Notes: generated by a model from the sequence alone, not told the origin. A stretch of DNA of 45,975 nucleotides from an uncultured Bacillaceae bacterium (GCA_937925695.1 CALAMD010000045.1:1-45975); one strand, 5' to 3'. Counted from the stretch's first letter, positions 34,147 to 42,774 are shown. Made by a program: numbers and translations.

Positions 34147-35631
34147 ATGAACTATATTCAGATCAATGAAAATGATAATGTATTCATCGCTTTAACAGAT
34201 TTACCAAAGGGGCATACAATCACGCTAAAAGACAAAACCATTCACTTAAAAGATGATCTAAAACGGGGCCATAAATTTGCCGTTGTGCCTATTGAAAAAG
34301 GTGAAAATATTATCAAATACGGCTCACCAATAGGCCATGCAACCAACACCATTCAAGTAGGTGAGCATGTTCATACCCATAATACAAAAACGAATTTGGA
34401 TGGCTTATTAACTTATACGTATGAGCAAAGGCTAGTTGAAAACCCTTATCAAAACGAAAATTTAACCTTTAAGGGCTATCGGCGTAAAAATGGTGACGTG
34501 GGTATCCGGAACGAACTATGGATTGTCCCGACAGTAGGCTGTGTAAATGGTGTATCAGAAACGATCATCAACCGTTTTATTCATGAAGTAGGTGACATCC
34601 ATCCTTTTGAAAATGTCCTTGTGTTAAAACACAATTACGGGTGTTCCCAATTAGGAGATGATCATGAACATACGAAAACGATCTTACAAAATGCTGTCGT
34701 CCATCCTAATGCTGGGGGCGTGCTCGTGCTTGGTCTTGGCTGTGAAAATAATACGTTAGCAGAATTTCGTAATAGTCTTGGTGAATATGATGAGGAGCGG
34801 GTTAAGTTTTTAGTTGCCCAAGAGGTAGACAACGAGATTGAAGCAGGCGTGAAATTGTTAAAAGAAATATATGAAGTAGCCCAATCAGATCAACGAGAAG
34901 ATGTGCCATTATCTAAGCTAAAAGTCGGATTGAAATGTGGTGGATCAGATGGTCTATCAGGCATTACTGCTAATCCGCTATTAGGAAAATTGTCAGACTA
35001 TCTTGTCGCCCAGGGAGGAACGACTGTTTTAACAGAAGTACCAGAAATGTTTGGGGCAGAAACAATTTTAATGGAGCGGGCCAAAGATAAGCAGACCTTT
35101 GATAAAATAGTAGAATTAATCAATGATTTTAAGCAGTACTTTATTGATCATCATCAACCGGTTTATGAAAATCCATCACCAGGAAATAAGGATGGCGGTA
35201 TTACTACTTTAGAAGATAAATCCCTAGGTTGTACACAAAAAGCAGGCACTTCAATGGTTACCGATGTGCTTAAATATGGTGAGCGGCTAAAAGAAACTGG
35301 CTTAAACTTATTAAGTGCACCAGGAAATGATCTTGTCGCATCTTCAGCATTAGCAGCTTCTGGATGTCAACTTGTTTTATTTACGACTGGTCGAGGAACG
35401 CCCTTTGGAACCTTTGTGCCGACGGTAAAAGTATCGACGAATACACCATTATATGAAGCTAAGAAACATTGGATTGATTTTAATGCGGGGTCAATCTTAG
35501 AACAAGATCAAGAGACCGTATTGCGAGAATTTATTGACTATATTATTAAAGTAGCTAGCGGCGAAAAGGTCAATAATGAAATGAATGGTTATCGTGAATT
35601 AGCGATTTTCAAAACAGGAATTACATTGTAA
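34147..35631 (+). CDS. uxaA: Altronate dehydratase
   Basis: Converts D-altronate to 2-keto-3-deoxygluconate, the substrate of KdgK. The 494 residues comprise an N-terminal SAF domain (about 1-90) and the UxaA catalytic domain (about 100-490), with the conserved cysteine motifs HNYGCSQLGDD, GLGCENN and LKCGGSDGLSG that mark iron-dependent members. AGGAGG precedes the ATG. Last gene of the operon. Uronate isomerase (uxaC) and the uptake system are absent, so the pathway must be completed from elsewhere on the chromosome. Confidence 0.95.
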   Translation: MNYIQINENDNVFIALTDLPKGHTITLKDKTIHLKDDLKRGHKFAVVPIEKGENIIKYGSPIGHATNTIQVGEHVHTHNTKTNLDGLLTYTYEQRLVENPYQNENLTFKGYRRKNGDVGIRNELWIVPTVGCVNGVSETIINRFIHEVGDIHPFENVLVLKHNYGCSQLGDDHEHTKTILQNAVVHPNAGGVLVLGLGCENNTLAEFRNSLGEYDEERVKFLVAQEVDNEIEAGVKLLKEIYEVAQSDQREDVPLSKLKVGLKCGGSDGLSGITANPLLGKLSDYLVAQGGTTVLTEVPEMFGAETILMERAKDKQTFDKIVELINDFKQYFIDHHQPVYENPSPGNKDGGITTLEDKSLGCTQKAGTSMVTDVLKYGERLKETGLNLLSAPGNDLVASSALAASGCQLVLFTTGRGTPFGTFVPTVKVSTNTPLYEAKKHWIDFNAGSILEQDQETVLREFIDYIIKVASGEKVNNEMNGYRELAIFKTGITL

Positions 35632-35692
35632 GTAGCGTGTTATGTGTTAACCATATTATTTTTTAAAACGAATATGTGAATTATTGAACAGA

Positions 35693-35726
35693 AACCTTTC
35701 ACGATTTAACAGTGGAAGGTTTTTTG
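35693..35726 (+). terminator. Terminator of the uronate operon
   Basis: AACCTTTCAC (35693-35702) pairs with GTGGAAGGTT (35712-35721, one G-T), followed by a T-run. Confidence 0.88.
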
Positions 35727-35758
35727 TTGTCTTGATGCAAAAAGAGGAGGATGGCTAC

Positions 35759-35851
35759 ATGTTCGTATGCCAAATCGAGGGGGATATAATAAGAAGGAAG
35801 AGTAAAGGCATTTCTATCATTTTTGTTAAATATTGTCACTTCTATGATTAA
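35759..35851 (+). CDS. Possible 30-residue small protein
   Basis: The ATG at 35759 is preceded 8 nt upstream by GAGGAGG, a near-perfect ribosome site, and opens a 30-codon frame. The peptide is MFVCQIEGDII...YCHFYD with two cysteines and a basic middle (RRKSKG). There is no recognised family. The strong ribosome site is the only support; it could be a fortuitous frame or the start of a decayed gene. Confidence 0.25.
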   Translation: MFVCQIEGDIIRRKSKGISIIFVKYCHFYD

Positions 35852-36050
35852 GCTGAGTAGAATAATAGAAAGCCATGAAATTGATCAGAGGTGTTGATCA
35901 AATTGATGCTAGCACCTCGTTGAAAATAGATTATCTTTTAATTGATACGCTACGCTAGATGGCTTTATACGTTATTGCTTGTTCTACGCATTAAATTCTA
36001 TCAATATATGTGGCGAATTTGAATAGGTTTTATTGAACTTAGAGCAAATG

Positions 36051-36095
36051 AATGATGGTTGTTAAAGAACATTCAATTGCGTCATTTTTTTTCAC
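36051..36095 (+). terminator. Terminator-like hairpin with no known upstream gene
   Basis: AATGA (36051-36055) pairs with TCATT (36082-36086), plus TTG/CAA inside, followed by eight T. Stem is imperfect. It implies a transcript in 35730-36050 that no annotated gene explains. Confidence 0.4.
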
Positions 36096-36242
36096 AAATC
36101 CTAGATCTAAATAACTAGGTAAAAAGGGTTAGTGTTTTACGTCAACAATAGTGTTAACGAGAAATGAATGGTACTGGAGATACTTTTTTTGAAGATATGG
36201 TGTGTCAAACATATAACGAGTTTGAGAATGAGGTGTGTATAG

Positions 36243-37133
36243 ATGAGTAAGAAAGTTTTCCTTGATCCTGGACACGGCGGCCACGACTCTGGAGCAGTCG
36301 GAAATGGTTTGAAAGAAAAGGATATCGTTTTAAAAATTGCAACCTATGCTAGAGATTTTTTAAGCACTAACTATGACGGTGTCTCGATTCGAATGAGTCG
36401 AAATAGTGATACATTCGTTTCCTTATCTAAACGGACAACCGATGCTAATAATTGGGGTGCAAACGTATATATATCAATTCATGTTAACGCAGCTTCATCG
36501 CCATCAGCAACTGGTTACGAAGATTATATTTGGAACGGAAACGTAAGCCAATCTACTAAAGATTTACAAAATAGTATTCATCGTGAGATGGCAAAAGTAT
36601 TTAAGTCATTTCGTAATCGGGGCAAGAAACGCGCAAACTTTCACGTGTTAAGGGAAAGCCGAATGTCTGCTGTCTTAACTGAGTCATTATTTATTACAAA
36701 TCAAAATGATGCGGCATTTCTAAAAAAGGATAGTAACCTCAAGAAGATAGCTGAACATTTAGCGATCGGTATTGCCAAATATTTTAATTTAAGTAAGAAA
36801 TCACCTTCAACTCAACCTAGTAATTCTAATTCTGTACCTTCTGGTGGAACTTATACAGTTAAATCAGGGGACACGCTTACAAAAATCGCTAAAAAGCATG
36901 GGACAACCGTGGATGAATTAGTAAGACTAAATAATATTAGCAATCCCAATTTAATTAGAGTGAATCAAATACTGCGACTTCCAGGTGGACCTGTATACCA
37001 TATTGTAAAACGTGGTGACACAGTCAGCAAGCTAGCTTCACAATATGGTAGTACGCAAAACCAAATTAAAAATTGGAATAAACTAAAAGATATCAATTTA
37101 ATTAGAGTGGGTGAAAAGCTTAGAGTCAAATAA
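36243..37133 (+). CDS. N-acetylmuramoyl-L-alanine amidase with two LysM domains, no signal peptide
   Basis: Zinc amidase that cuts the bond between muramic acid and the peptide of peptidoglycan. The Amidase_3 domain (about 3-185) has zinc ligands His11, Glu25 and His80 and catalytic Glu147 (LTESLF), and resembles B. subtilis CwlC through GHGGHDSGAVGNGL and RGKKRANFHVLRES. Two LysM repeats (about 206-249 and 253-295) bind glycan. It has no signal peptide, like CwlC (mother-cell lysis in late sporulation) and phage endolysins; there are no phage genes or holin nearby, so a sporulation role is the better inference. CwlC carries a different C-terminal repeat, so this is a variant architecture. 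Confidence 0.9.
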   Translation: MSKKVFLDPGHGGHDSGAVGNGLKEKDIVLKIATYARDFLSTNYDGVSIRMSRNSDTFVSLSKRTTDANNWGANVYISIHVNAASSPSATGYEDYIWNGNVSQSTKDLQNSIHREMAKVFKSFRNRGKKRANFHVLRESRMSAVLTESLFITNQNDAAFLKKDSNLKKIAEHLAIGIAKYFNLSKKSPSTQPSNSNSVPSGGTYTVKSGDTLTKIAKKHGTTVDELVRLNNISNPNLIRVNQILRLPGGPVYHIVKRGDTVSKLASQYGSTQNQIKNWNKLKDINLIRVGEKLRVK

Positions 37134-37180
37134 TTATATTAGTAATGACAGGAAACAGTCACTTTTATATAAGACATGAG

Positions 37181-37222
37181 AAAAAAGCAAGTGGAGAAAG
37201 AATGATTCATTTTTCCACTTGC
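37181..37222 (-). terminator. Terminator serving the GH43 gene
   Basis: GCAAGTGGA (37187-37195) pairs with TCCACTTGC (37214-37222). Read on the minus strand it ends in six T (37181-37186), about 80 nt past the GH43 stop; it may also stop amidase transcripts. Confidence 0.75.
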
Positions 37223-37300
37223 CTTACTGATTTTTGAGTAAAATCACAGTCCGCTATATTATATATTGTCGGCTAATGCCACCAGGATGTATATTGATAA

Positions 37301-39097
37301 TTACTTTACTTTAATCTTTGTTTTGACGATTGTTAAATCTGGATTTAAATCTTTTTCTTCAGTTAAGGCCAAAACAGGGTAACCGTCTACATCAAAGTGG
37401 ACGCGGCGAATACCCGAACTACGTGGTGCTTTAATGCCTGGACGGGGACGGGCATGGTATGTATTCCACACGTTTCCGTCTTCGTCAGTTACAAAGGCGT
37501 TATGCCCTGGTCCATACTCCCCTTCGACATCATTTAATGTTAGTATTGGATAGTTTGATTTCACCCAGCTTGCTGGATCCAATAAATCTGCATCAACATC
37601 TGCTGTTAACAGTCCGACAACGTATGTACTGTCAACTGCAGCACCAGAAATCGTTAAGAATATTTTTCCGTCACGAATGAGTGGATATGGTCCTTCGACA
37701 ACAGGTGTATGGTTATTGTCCCAACCATAGTCAGGCTTGGCGATTGTTACAATATCTGAAATTAACTGCCAAGGCTCATCGGGATCAATTTCTGCTATAC
37801 AAATCCATGCACCAAGGTCATATGGTTTGAGTGGACGATGAGACCATGAGACAAAATAGCGATCTTGAATAGGAATAACGGTCATATCAAGCGAAATACC
37901 ATTTTCGATTAACGGTGTACCGTCTTTTTTCACCACTTTACGAGGTCTTTCCCAATCTTCTCTAATCATTGGGTTACCGCCTTCTTTTAAAGCCATTACT
38001 TGACAAGCTTGTTCTTCGAATCCACCAGATGATCCAGCATGGAAAATATAGAAGCGGTCGTTTACGATATGAAATTCTGGCGCCCACAATAGGCTCTTAA
38101 TTTCCGGATATTGTTTTGTATCTAAAATCAGTACTTCTTGTGCCGTAACTAGACCAGGAATCGTATCAGCTTCGCGAATATATAAACTGTTATTGTCATC
38201 AGCATCATTCGTTGCAATAAAGTAGTACTTGCCCTGCCATTTACCAACACATGGGTCAGCTCGATGCCATGCAATCGGGAATGGAAAATGGTCTTGATGC
38301 ACTTTACCTCTCACTTCATATTCTCCAGGTACATTAAAATCAATATGATCTATATACCAATCAATTCTCTTCTCGCTTGTTGTACCATCACTATAAACTG
38401 CTGTCGCTTTTACATTAGCTAACTCCTCTTCTGATGATACTTCAATGGATTCTGGTAATTTAATTTCGATATTATGTGGTGTAATTAACTTTTTGATGAG
38501 ATAATCTCCAAGCTCATCTGAAATTTCAATTGTATTTCTTGGAATAACCCCTTCAATGTCAGTTTCAAAATTATCAAAGTTCTCTAATGGCAGACGGTCT
38601 ATTTTCTTCTTATTATCTAAGTTAACCGCTGATCTAAAGTCAGTAGTTGTCACTTGATAACAAGCCCCATTATCTTCTTGCCAATTGATCACATATTGAT
38701 CTAATGATTGATCATAATGGGCTGTGACATCAACAATTGTTTCGTCTGAGAGCTTAAATAATGGTAATTCAGTATACTGTAATAAGTTTTTTGATTCGAA
38801 AACTAAAATACTACCCTTACTGATTTCATCTTGGGTGCCATCTGGATTTACCCGAACCGCTACAACGATAAATCCATCCTGTTTATCTTTCAATAGCCAT
38901 GAGTTTACAAGTGATTTCGGATGTAACACTTCATTTTCATCTTCATATGCTTTGGCAAAAAGAATACCGAAGTTTTCATTCAACGCTTTAAATGGTTCGT
39001 CACCTTTTTTGATGGCTAGGTGCATGCTTTTTGCGAGTTTTTCGCTATAAAGGTCAGTATGTTTTTCTTTACGTTGATAATTTAATAATGTGTACAT
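37301..39097 (-). CDS. Glycoside hydrolase family 43 protein with extra N-terminal domain
   Basis: A 598-residue intracellular enzyme (no signal peptide), probably acting on imported arabino- or xylo-oligosaccharides; exact activity unknown. Order: an N-terminal domain (about 1-190) that itself looks like part of a glycosidase-type propeller (YSEKLAKSMHLAI and GILFAKAY), a Big_4-like Ig domain (about 205-272, YSDGTTSEKRIDW and PGEYEV), and a C-terminal five-bladed GH43 propeller with the three expected acids Asp281 (RADPC), Asp404 (SLDMTV) and Glu468 (VVEGPYP). Start taken as the third of three ATGs (39097), 6 nt after AAGGT. Divergent from an AraC-type regulator. Confidence 0.88.
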   Translation of the reverse strand: MYTLLNYQRKEKHTDLYSEKLAKSMHLAIKKGDEPFKALNENFGILFAKAYEDENEVLHPKSLVNSWLLKDKQDGFIVVAVRVNPDGTQDEISKGSILVFESKNLLQYTELPLFKLSDETIVDVTAHYDQSLDQYVINWQEDNGACYQVTTTDFRSAVNLDNKKKIDRLPLENFDNFETDIEGVIPRNTIEISDELGDYLIKKLITPHNIEIKLPESIEVSSEEELANVKATAVYSDGTTSEKRIDWYIDHIDFNVPGEYEVRGKVHQDHFPFPIAWHRADPCVGKWQGKYYFIATNDADDNNSLYIREADTIPGLVTAQEVLILDTKQYPEIKSLLWAPEFHIVNDRFYIFHAGSSGGFEEQACQVMALKEGGNPMIREDWERPRKVVKKDGTPLIENGISLDMTVIPIQDRYFVSWSHRPLKPYDLGAWICIAEIDPDEPWQLISDIVTIAKPDYGWDNNHTPVVEGPYPLIRDGKIFLTISGAAVDSTYVVGLLTADVDADLLDPASWVKSNYPILTLNDVEGEYGPGHNAFVTDEDGNVWNTYHARPRPGIKAPRSSGIRRVHFDVDGYPVLALTEEKDLNPDLTIVKTKIKVK

Positions 39098-39114
39098 CAT
39101 CATACCTTCTTTCT

Positions 39115-39143
39115 TTGTTTATTTTATGTGTATATTTTATAAT
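39115..39143 (+). promoter_or_regulatory. Promoter of the AraC-type regulator
   Basis: TTGTTT (39115-39120), 17-bp spacer, TATAAT (39138-39143), about 50 nt before the regulator start. A second TATAAT occurs at 39147-39152. Confidence 0.55.
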
Positions 39144-39149
39144 ATTTAT

Positions 39150-39171
39150 AATAGGATTGATTTTTCCTATT
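39150..39171. promoter_or_regulatory. Palindromic operator candidate between GH43 and the AraC-type gene
   Basis: AATAGGA (39150-39156) pairs with TCCTATT (39165-39171) at 8 bp spacing, directly after the regulator's -10 box. It lies in the 97-bp divergent intergenic region, so it could serve both genes. Confidence 0.45.
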
Positions 39172-39194
39172 ATTTAACCTGAGAGGGGTGCAAC

Positions 39195-39965
39195 ATGAAT
39201 CATATTCGTTATATCGGCTATGACATCAAACATGATGCTAATTTTGTGTTTGATTTACCAAACGGGCATGATTGTTGGCTTCTATTACTAACTCATACGC
39301 CAGCTTACTTCTATGTCAATGGCCGTATAGAAGAATACCCGGCTTATTCTGCTGTATTATTTCCCCCAAATCAAAAAATCTATTATGCCGCTAGTCAATC
39401 AATCTATGAAAACGATTGGATTCGATTTGATTCGGATGAAGCGTATGTATGTGATTTTCCAATTCAAGGTAAGCCTTTTTCACCCCAGGATCCGGAGTAT
39501 TGTCACCAAATTATAAAACTATTAGCTTGGGAACATGCTGAATCCAATGATAAATCAGGCGAAATTATATCCCTTTTGTTGCAAGTCCTGTTTAATAAAT
39601 TACTTGATCAACAACATGATAATTTAGCGATTCAGCATCAGCTCGTACAGTTACGTAAGGAAATCTATAACTCACCCGAAAAAGAGTGGTCAGTAAACTT
39701 AATGGCAGAAAAGTTAAATATTAGCCCAAGTTATCTCCAAGCAATTTATAAGGAGAAATTCGGTATTTCTTGTATGAATGATGTCATCAATCGTCGAATA
39801 AAATTTGCTCAAGACCAATTGCTAAACTCTAATCTATCAGTTCATGAAGTCGCTTTAATGGCTGGTTATCAAAATATTGAGCATTTTCATCGCCAATTTA
39901 AAAAAATGACCAAGCTGACACCACTTGAGTATCGAAGAATCACAAAGAAGGAATTAGGAATATGA
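39195..39965 (+). CDS. AraC-family transcriptional regulator
   Basis: A 256-residue regulator with an N-terminal cupin-like sensor domain (about 15-95) and two C-terminal helix-turn-helix motifs (about 155-252), the second with the family pattern VHEVALMAGYQNIEHFHRQFKKMTKLTPLEYR. GAGAGGGG precedes the ATG. Divergent orientation makes the GH43 gene the likely target, with an oligosaccharide or pentose as inducer (inference). It has no terminator of its own that I can see. Confidence 0.9.
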   Translation: MNHIRYIGYDIKHDANFVFDLPNGHDCWLLLLTHTPAYFYVNGRIEEYPAYSAVLFPPNQKIYYAASQSIYENDWIRFDSDEAYVCDFPIQGKPFSPQDPEYCHQIIKLLAWEHAESNDKSGEIISLLLQVLFNKLLDQQHDNLAIQHQLVQLRKEIYNSPEKEWSVNLMAEKLNISPSYLQAIYKEKFGISCMNDVINRRIKFAQDQLLNSNLSVHEVALMAGYQNIEHFHRQFKKMTKLTPLEYRRITKKELGI

Positions 39966-40468
39966 GCTGAAAAGCATTTTGCATCGCACTACTATATTTA
40001 TATTACAAGATTATGCTGGGAAATGAATTGATATATGGTATTTATTAATTGACTTATCCTATGATCTGATGAGAAACTGTATTTTTTTGAAGTTTAACCC
40101 AATTTTAGATTTTGCAAACGGGATCTCCCACTGTATGCCCTGGAGTTATGAGCTTGCTATCTGTTTCCTTATTTAATGCTATTTCCAAGAGAGGAATAGG
40201 TCATCATTCTGCTAGGTTTACAGACTATGGGGATCGTGGCTAACTTCGTCTCGGCTTTGTATTTATTGTGATTTAATAAAGGTTCGGATATTTGTTATAC
40301 TTGTATCAGTCAAAGCGATCTTGTACCCTATAAAAAAACGTATATTCGGTTAAGTTTTATAAATAAGATATCAACTTAGTATGTAGAGTCGTTACGAAAT
40401 CATTGGATTCGATAGATTGAACATGATTTATTATAAAACACCTTAAAATAGGACTAAGGAGTAAAGTG
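39966..40468. other. Gene-poor gap before the TraB-like gene
   Basis: About 500 bp without an intact gene. The middle (about 40110-40260) is less AT-rich than the flanks. On the minus strand 40105-40200 is an open stretch reading LNKETDSKLITPGHTVGDPV without a start or ribosome site. This suggests decayed coding or insertion-sequence DNA, but I cannot name a family. An extended -10 motif is at 40293-40301. Confidence 0.5.
40293..40301 (+). promoter_or_regulatory. Candidate extended -10 promoter for the TraB-like gene
   Basis: TGTTATACT (TG-N-TATACT) lies about 168 nt before the gene, implying a long leader. No clear -35. Confidence 0.35.
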
Positions 40469-41638
40469 ATGGTAGATACGAACGATAATATAACGAGATT
40501 AACGATAGATGATAAAGAAATTATTATTATTGGTACAGCCCATGTATCACGACAAAGTGCTGAGCAGGTGAAGGAAGTTATCATGTTGGAGGAGCCTGAT
40601 GCTGTTTGTATTGAGTTAGACGAGCAACGGTATCAGACAATTACCGATAATCGCTGGAAAGATATGGACATCTTTAAAGTCATTAAAGAGAAAAAAGCAA
40701 ACCTTCTCTTAATGAATCTAGCCATTTCATCCTTTCAAAAACGAATGGCCGCTCAATTTGACATTAAACCAGGACAAGAAATGATTCAGGGTATTGAATC
40801 TGCCCAAGAAGTTGGCGCTGAACTTGTATTAGCAGATCGAAATATCCAGACGACTTTCGCACGAATTTGGGGTAATATCGGTTTAAAAGGCAAGGCAATG
40901 CTCCTAACCCAAGTTATCTTTAGTATTTTTAGTCGAGAAACAATTACTGAAGAAGAGTTAGAAGAAATGAAGTCACAAGATATGCTTGATTCTATGCTCC
41001 AAGAATTTACCGAACATTTTCCAAAACTAAAGAAACCATTAATCGACGAACGAGATCAATATTTAGCTCAAAAAATTAAACAAGCACCTGGGAAAAAAAT
41101 TGTTGCGGTTGTCGGTGCGGCACATGTTCCTGGTATAACAAAAGAAATATATCGTGATCATCAATTAGCGGAATTGGAAACTGTCCCACCAAAATCGAAG
41201 ACGCCTAAAATAATAGCCTGGGCCATCCCTATTTTCTTGTTATTGATTATTGCCTATACATTTTACGCTAATCCATCTGCTGGTTGGCAACAAACGATCA
41301 GTTGGATTATATGGAATGGCTCATTCGCTGCAATCGGAACTGCGGTTGCCTTAGGTCATCCCCTCGCTATCTTAACGGCACTTATTGCAGCACCGATTAC
41401 GTCGTTAAATCCGTTAATCGCAGCAGGTTTTTTTGCTGGTCTTGTCCAAGCCTATTTCCGACGACCAAGTGTCAGGGACTTTGAGGAATTGTCTGAGGAT
41501 GTGTATAGTGTAAAAGGCTTTTGGAGAAATCGAGTAACGAGAATTTTATTAATCGTCATTTTAGCAAATGTAGGAAGTTCTTTAGGTACTTTAGTTGCTG
41601 GCATTGATGTCTTTAGGGTGTTTATTGAAAACTTATAG
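40469..41638 (+). CDS. TraB/PrgY-family membrane protein
   Basis: A 389-residue protein with an N-terminal soluble domain (about 1-240) and four membrane helices near the C-terminus (about 250-385). The family motif IIGTAHVSRQSAEQV near the start and VAVVGAAHVPGI before the membrane part, with its conserved histidines, are characteristic of TraB/PrgY/GumN proteins, proposed to be metal-dependent proteases. In Enterococcus, plasmid PrgY/TraB blocks self-response to sex pheromone, but chromosomal homologues are widespread and of unknown role. Start chosen at ATG 40469, 7 nt after AAGGAG, over GTG 40466. Monocistronic. Confidence 0.88.
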   Translation: MVDTNDNITRLTIDDKEIIIIGTAHVSRQSAEQVKEVIMLEEPDAVCIELDEQRYQTITDNRWKDMDIFKVIKEKKANLLLMNLAISSFQKRMAAQFDIKPGQEMIQGIESAQEVGAELVLADRNIQTTFARIWGNIGLKGKAMLLTQVIFSIFSRETITEEELEEMKSQDMLDSMLQEFTEHFPKLKKPLIDERDQYLAQKIKQAPGKKIVAVVGAAHVPGITKEIYRDHQLAELETVPPKSKTPKIIAWAIPIFLLLIIAYTFYANPSAGWQQTISWIIWNGSFAAIGTAVALGHPLAILTALIAAPITSLNPLIAAGFFAGLVQAYFRRPSVRDFEELSEDVYSVKGFWRNRVTRILLIVILANVGSSLGTLVAGIDVFRVFIENL

Positions 41639-41646
41639 AAAAACAA

Positions 41647-41690
41647 GGCTGGTAATAGCGGATGATCACGCTGTTTTACCAGCTCTTTAT
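41647..41690. terminator. Terminator after the TraB-like gene
   Basis: GCTGGTAA (41648-41655) pairs with TTACCAGC (41676-41683), and AGCG with CGCT inside; a short T-rich tract follows. It sits between convergent genes. Confidence 0.8.
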
Positions 41691-41715
41691 TAATGACTTC
41701 TTAGCGCTTACATTT

Positions 41716-42774
41716 TTAGTGTCGTTTATTTAACCAAAGGACCCCTGACTTAGCTAAACGTGGCAATAGACCCGTTACTGGTCTCTGGAACAAATTACCG
41801 AAACCATCTGTCTTTCCTAATGTGCCTAAGGTACCTTTTAATTTGATTTCTTCAGGCTTTTGTGGTTCTTCCTTACGAAGAATAGATAATAATACTTTTG
41901 CTGCCTGCTCACCTTGTTGTTTAGCTAGCTGAGCACTTGGCGAGTGTATAGATGAGGCTACGTCCCCGACTACAAAAATATTTGGCTGGTCTGGAACTTG
42001 GAAAAATTCATTAACGATGATTTTTTCATAAGGATCTTTAGCAAAAGGAAGTTGACGGACAATCTGATTTGGACGTACACCGGCTGTCCAGATTGTTACG
42101 TCATTTAAATAACACACTCCATTATTACAAACACCGTCTTCCTCGACATATTCAACATTGGCGTGATGTAGAACTTCTACGTCGTTACGATCAAACCATT
42201 CTTTGACATAATCTTGAATCTTACTATCAAAGGCTGGTAGGATGGCTGCACCACGATCAAGCAGTTTAATATTTAAATCAGGCCTACTTTCTCTAATTTC
42301 TGATGCGACTTCAATACCACTTAAGCCAGCACCCACAACGGATACTTTTCCGTAGGCTTTTAAATTTCCGATGGCTAATCCAGCATATCTAGCTTGAGAA
42401 AATGTTTGAACACTGTTTGTATATTCTGCAGCTCCCTTCACTTGGTGGTAGTTATCTTCACTACCAAGGGCGATGATCAAATAATTGTAGGAAATGTTTT
42501 TATCCTTACTCATGATGACTTGTTGATTGATATGGTCAATCTCTTTGATTTCGCCAAATACGTATTGCACCCGTTCGTCTTTGGGAAAACTTTTTCGTAC
42601 GTCGCGATCAGCCGCTGTACCCGCTGCAATCGTATAAAATTCTGTTTTTAATGAGTGATATGGATTCCGATCAATAAGGATGATTTCTACTTGGTCCGGT
42701 AATTTTTCTTCTATTAAGGTGGTCAACACTTTCATGCCCCCGTACCCACCACCTAAAATGACTACCCTCTCCAT
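41716..42774 (-). CDS. yutJ: NADH dehydrogenase-like flavoprotein (YutJ group)
   Basis: A 352-residue FAD-dependent pyridine nucleotide oxidoreductase of the type II NADH:quinone reductase family. The FAD motif ILGGGYGG is at residues 5-12, the NAD motif VVGAGLSGIE at about 146-155, and the second FAD contact FVVGDVA near 272. It lacks long membrane segments; type II enzymes bind the membrane peripherally. The spaced CNNGVC pair is unusual for the core family but seen around this subgroup. The electron acceptor is uncertain. Monocistronic, divergent from the AAC(3)-like gene. Confidence 0.88.
   Translation of the reverse strand: MERVVILGGGYGGMKVLTTLIEEKLPDQVEIILIDRNPYHSLKTEFYTIAAGTAADRDVRKSFPKDERVQYVFGEIKEIDHINQQVIMSKDKNISYNYLIIALGSEDNYHQVKGAAEYTNSVQTFSQARYAGLAIGNLKAYGKVSVVGAGLSGIEVASEIRESRPDLNIKLLDRGAAILPAFDSKIQDYVKEWFDRNDVEVLHHANVEYVEEDGVCNNGVCYLNDVTIWTAGVRPNQIVRQLPFAKDPYEKIIVNEFFQVPDQPNIFVVGDVASSIHSPSAQLAKQQGEQAAKVLLSILRKEEPQKPEEIKLKGTLGTLGKTDGFGNLFQRPVTGLLPRLAKSGVLWLNKRH

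Larger units (their letters stand above)
35727..36242. other. Gene-poor gap after uxaA
   Basis: About 515 bp between the uxaA terminator and the amidase. It holds the small frame at 35759-35851, a TTGATCAA-rich stretch near 35880-35925 with a GAGGTG/CACCTC inverted repeat, and a second terminator-like hairpin at 36051-36095. I see no intact gene on either strand. A small RNA or a decayed gene ending at the second hairpin is possible. Confidence 0.5.

Noticed and set aside
36243..37133. Prophage remnant based on an endolysin-like amidase
   Set aside because: No holin, structural, integrase or repressor gene and no attachment repeats are seen nearby; a sporulation lysin explains the lack of a signal peptide.
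39966..40468. Known riboswitch (T-box, Mg or Mn type) before the TraB-like gene
   Set aside because: I looked for the conserved T-box and ykoK/yybP core strings and did not find them.
40469..41638. Conjugation or sex-pheromone locus
   Set aside because: A TraB/PrgY-type protein alone is not evidence of conjugation; no relaxase, coupling protein or pheromone gene is present.
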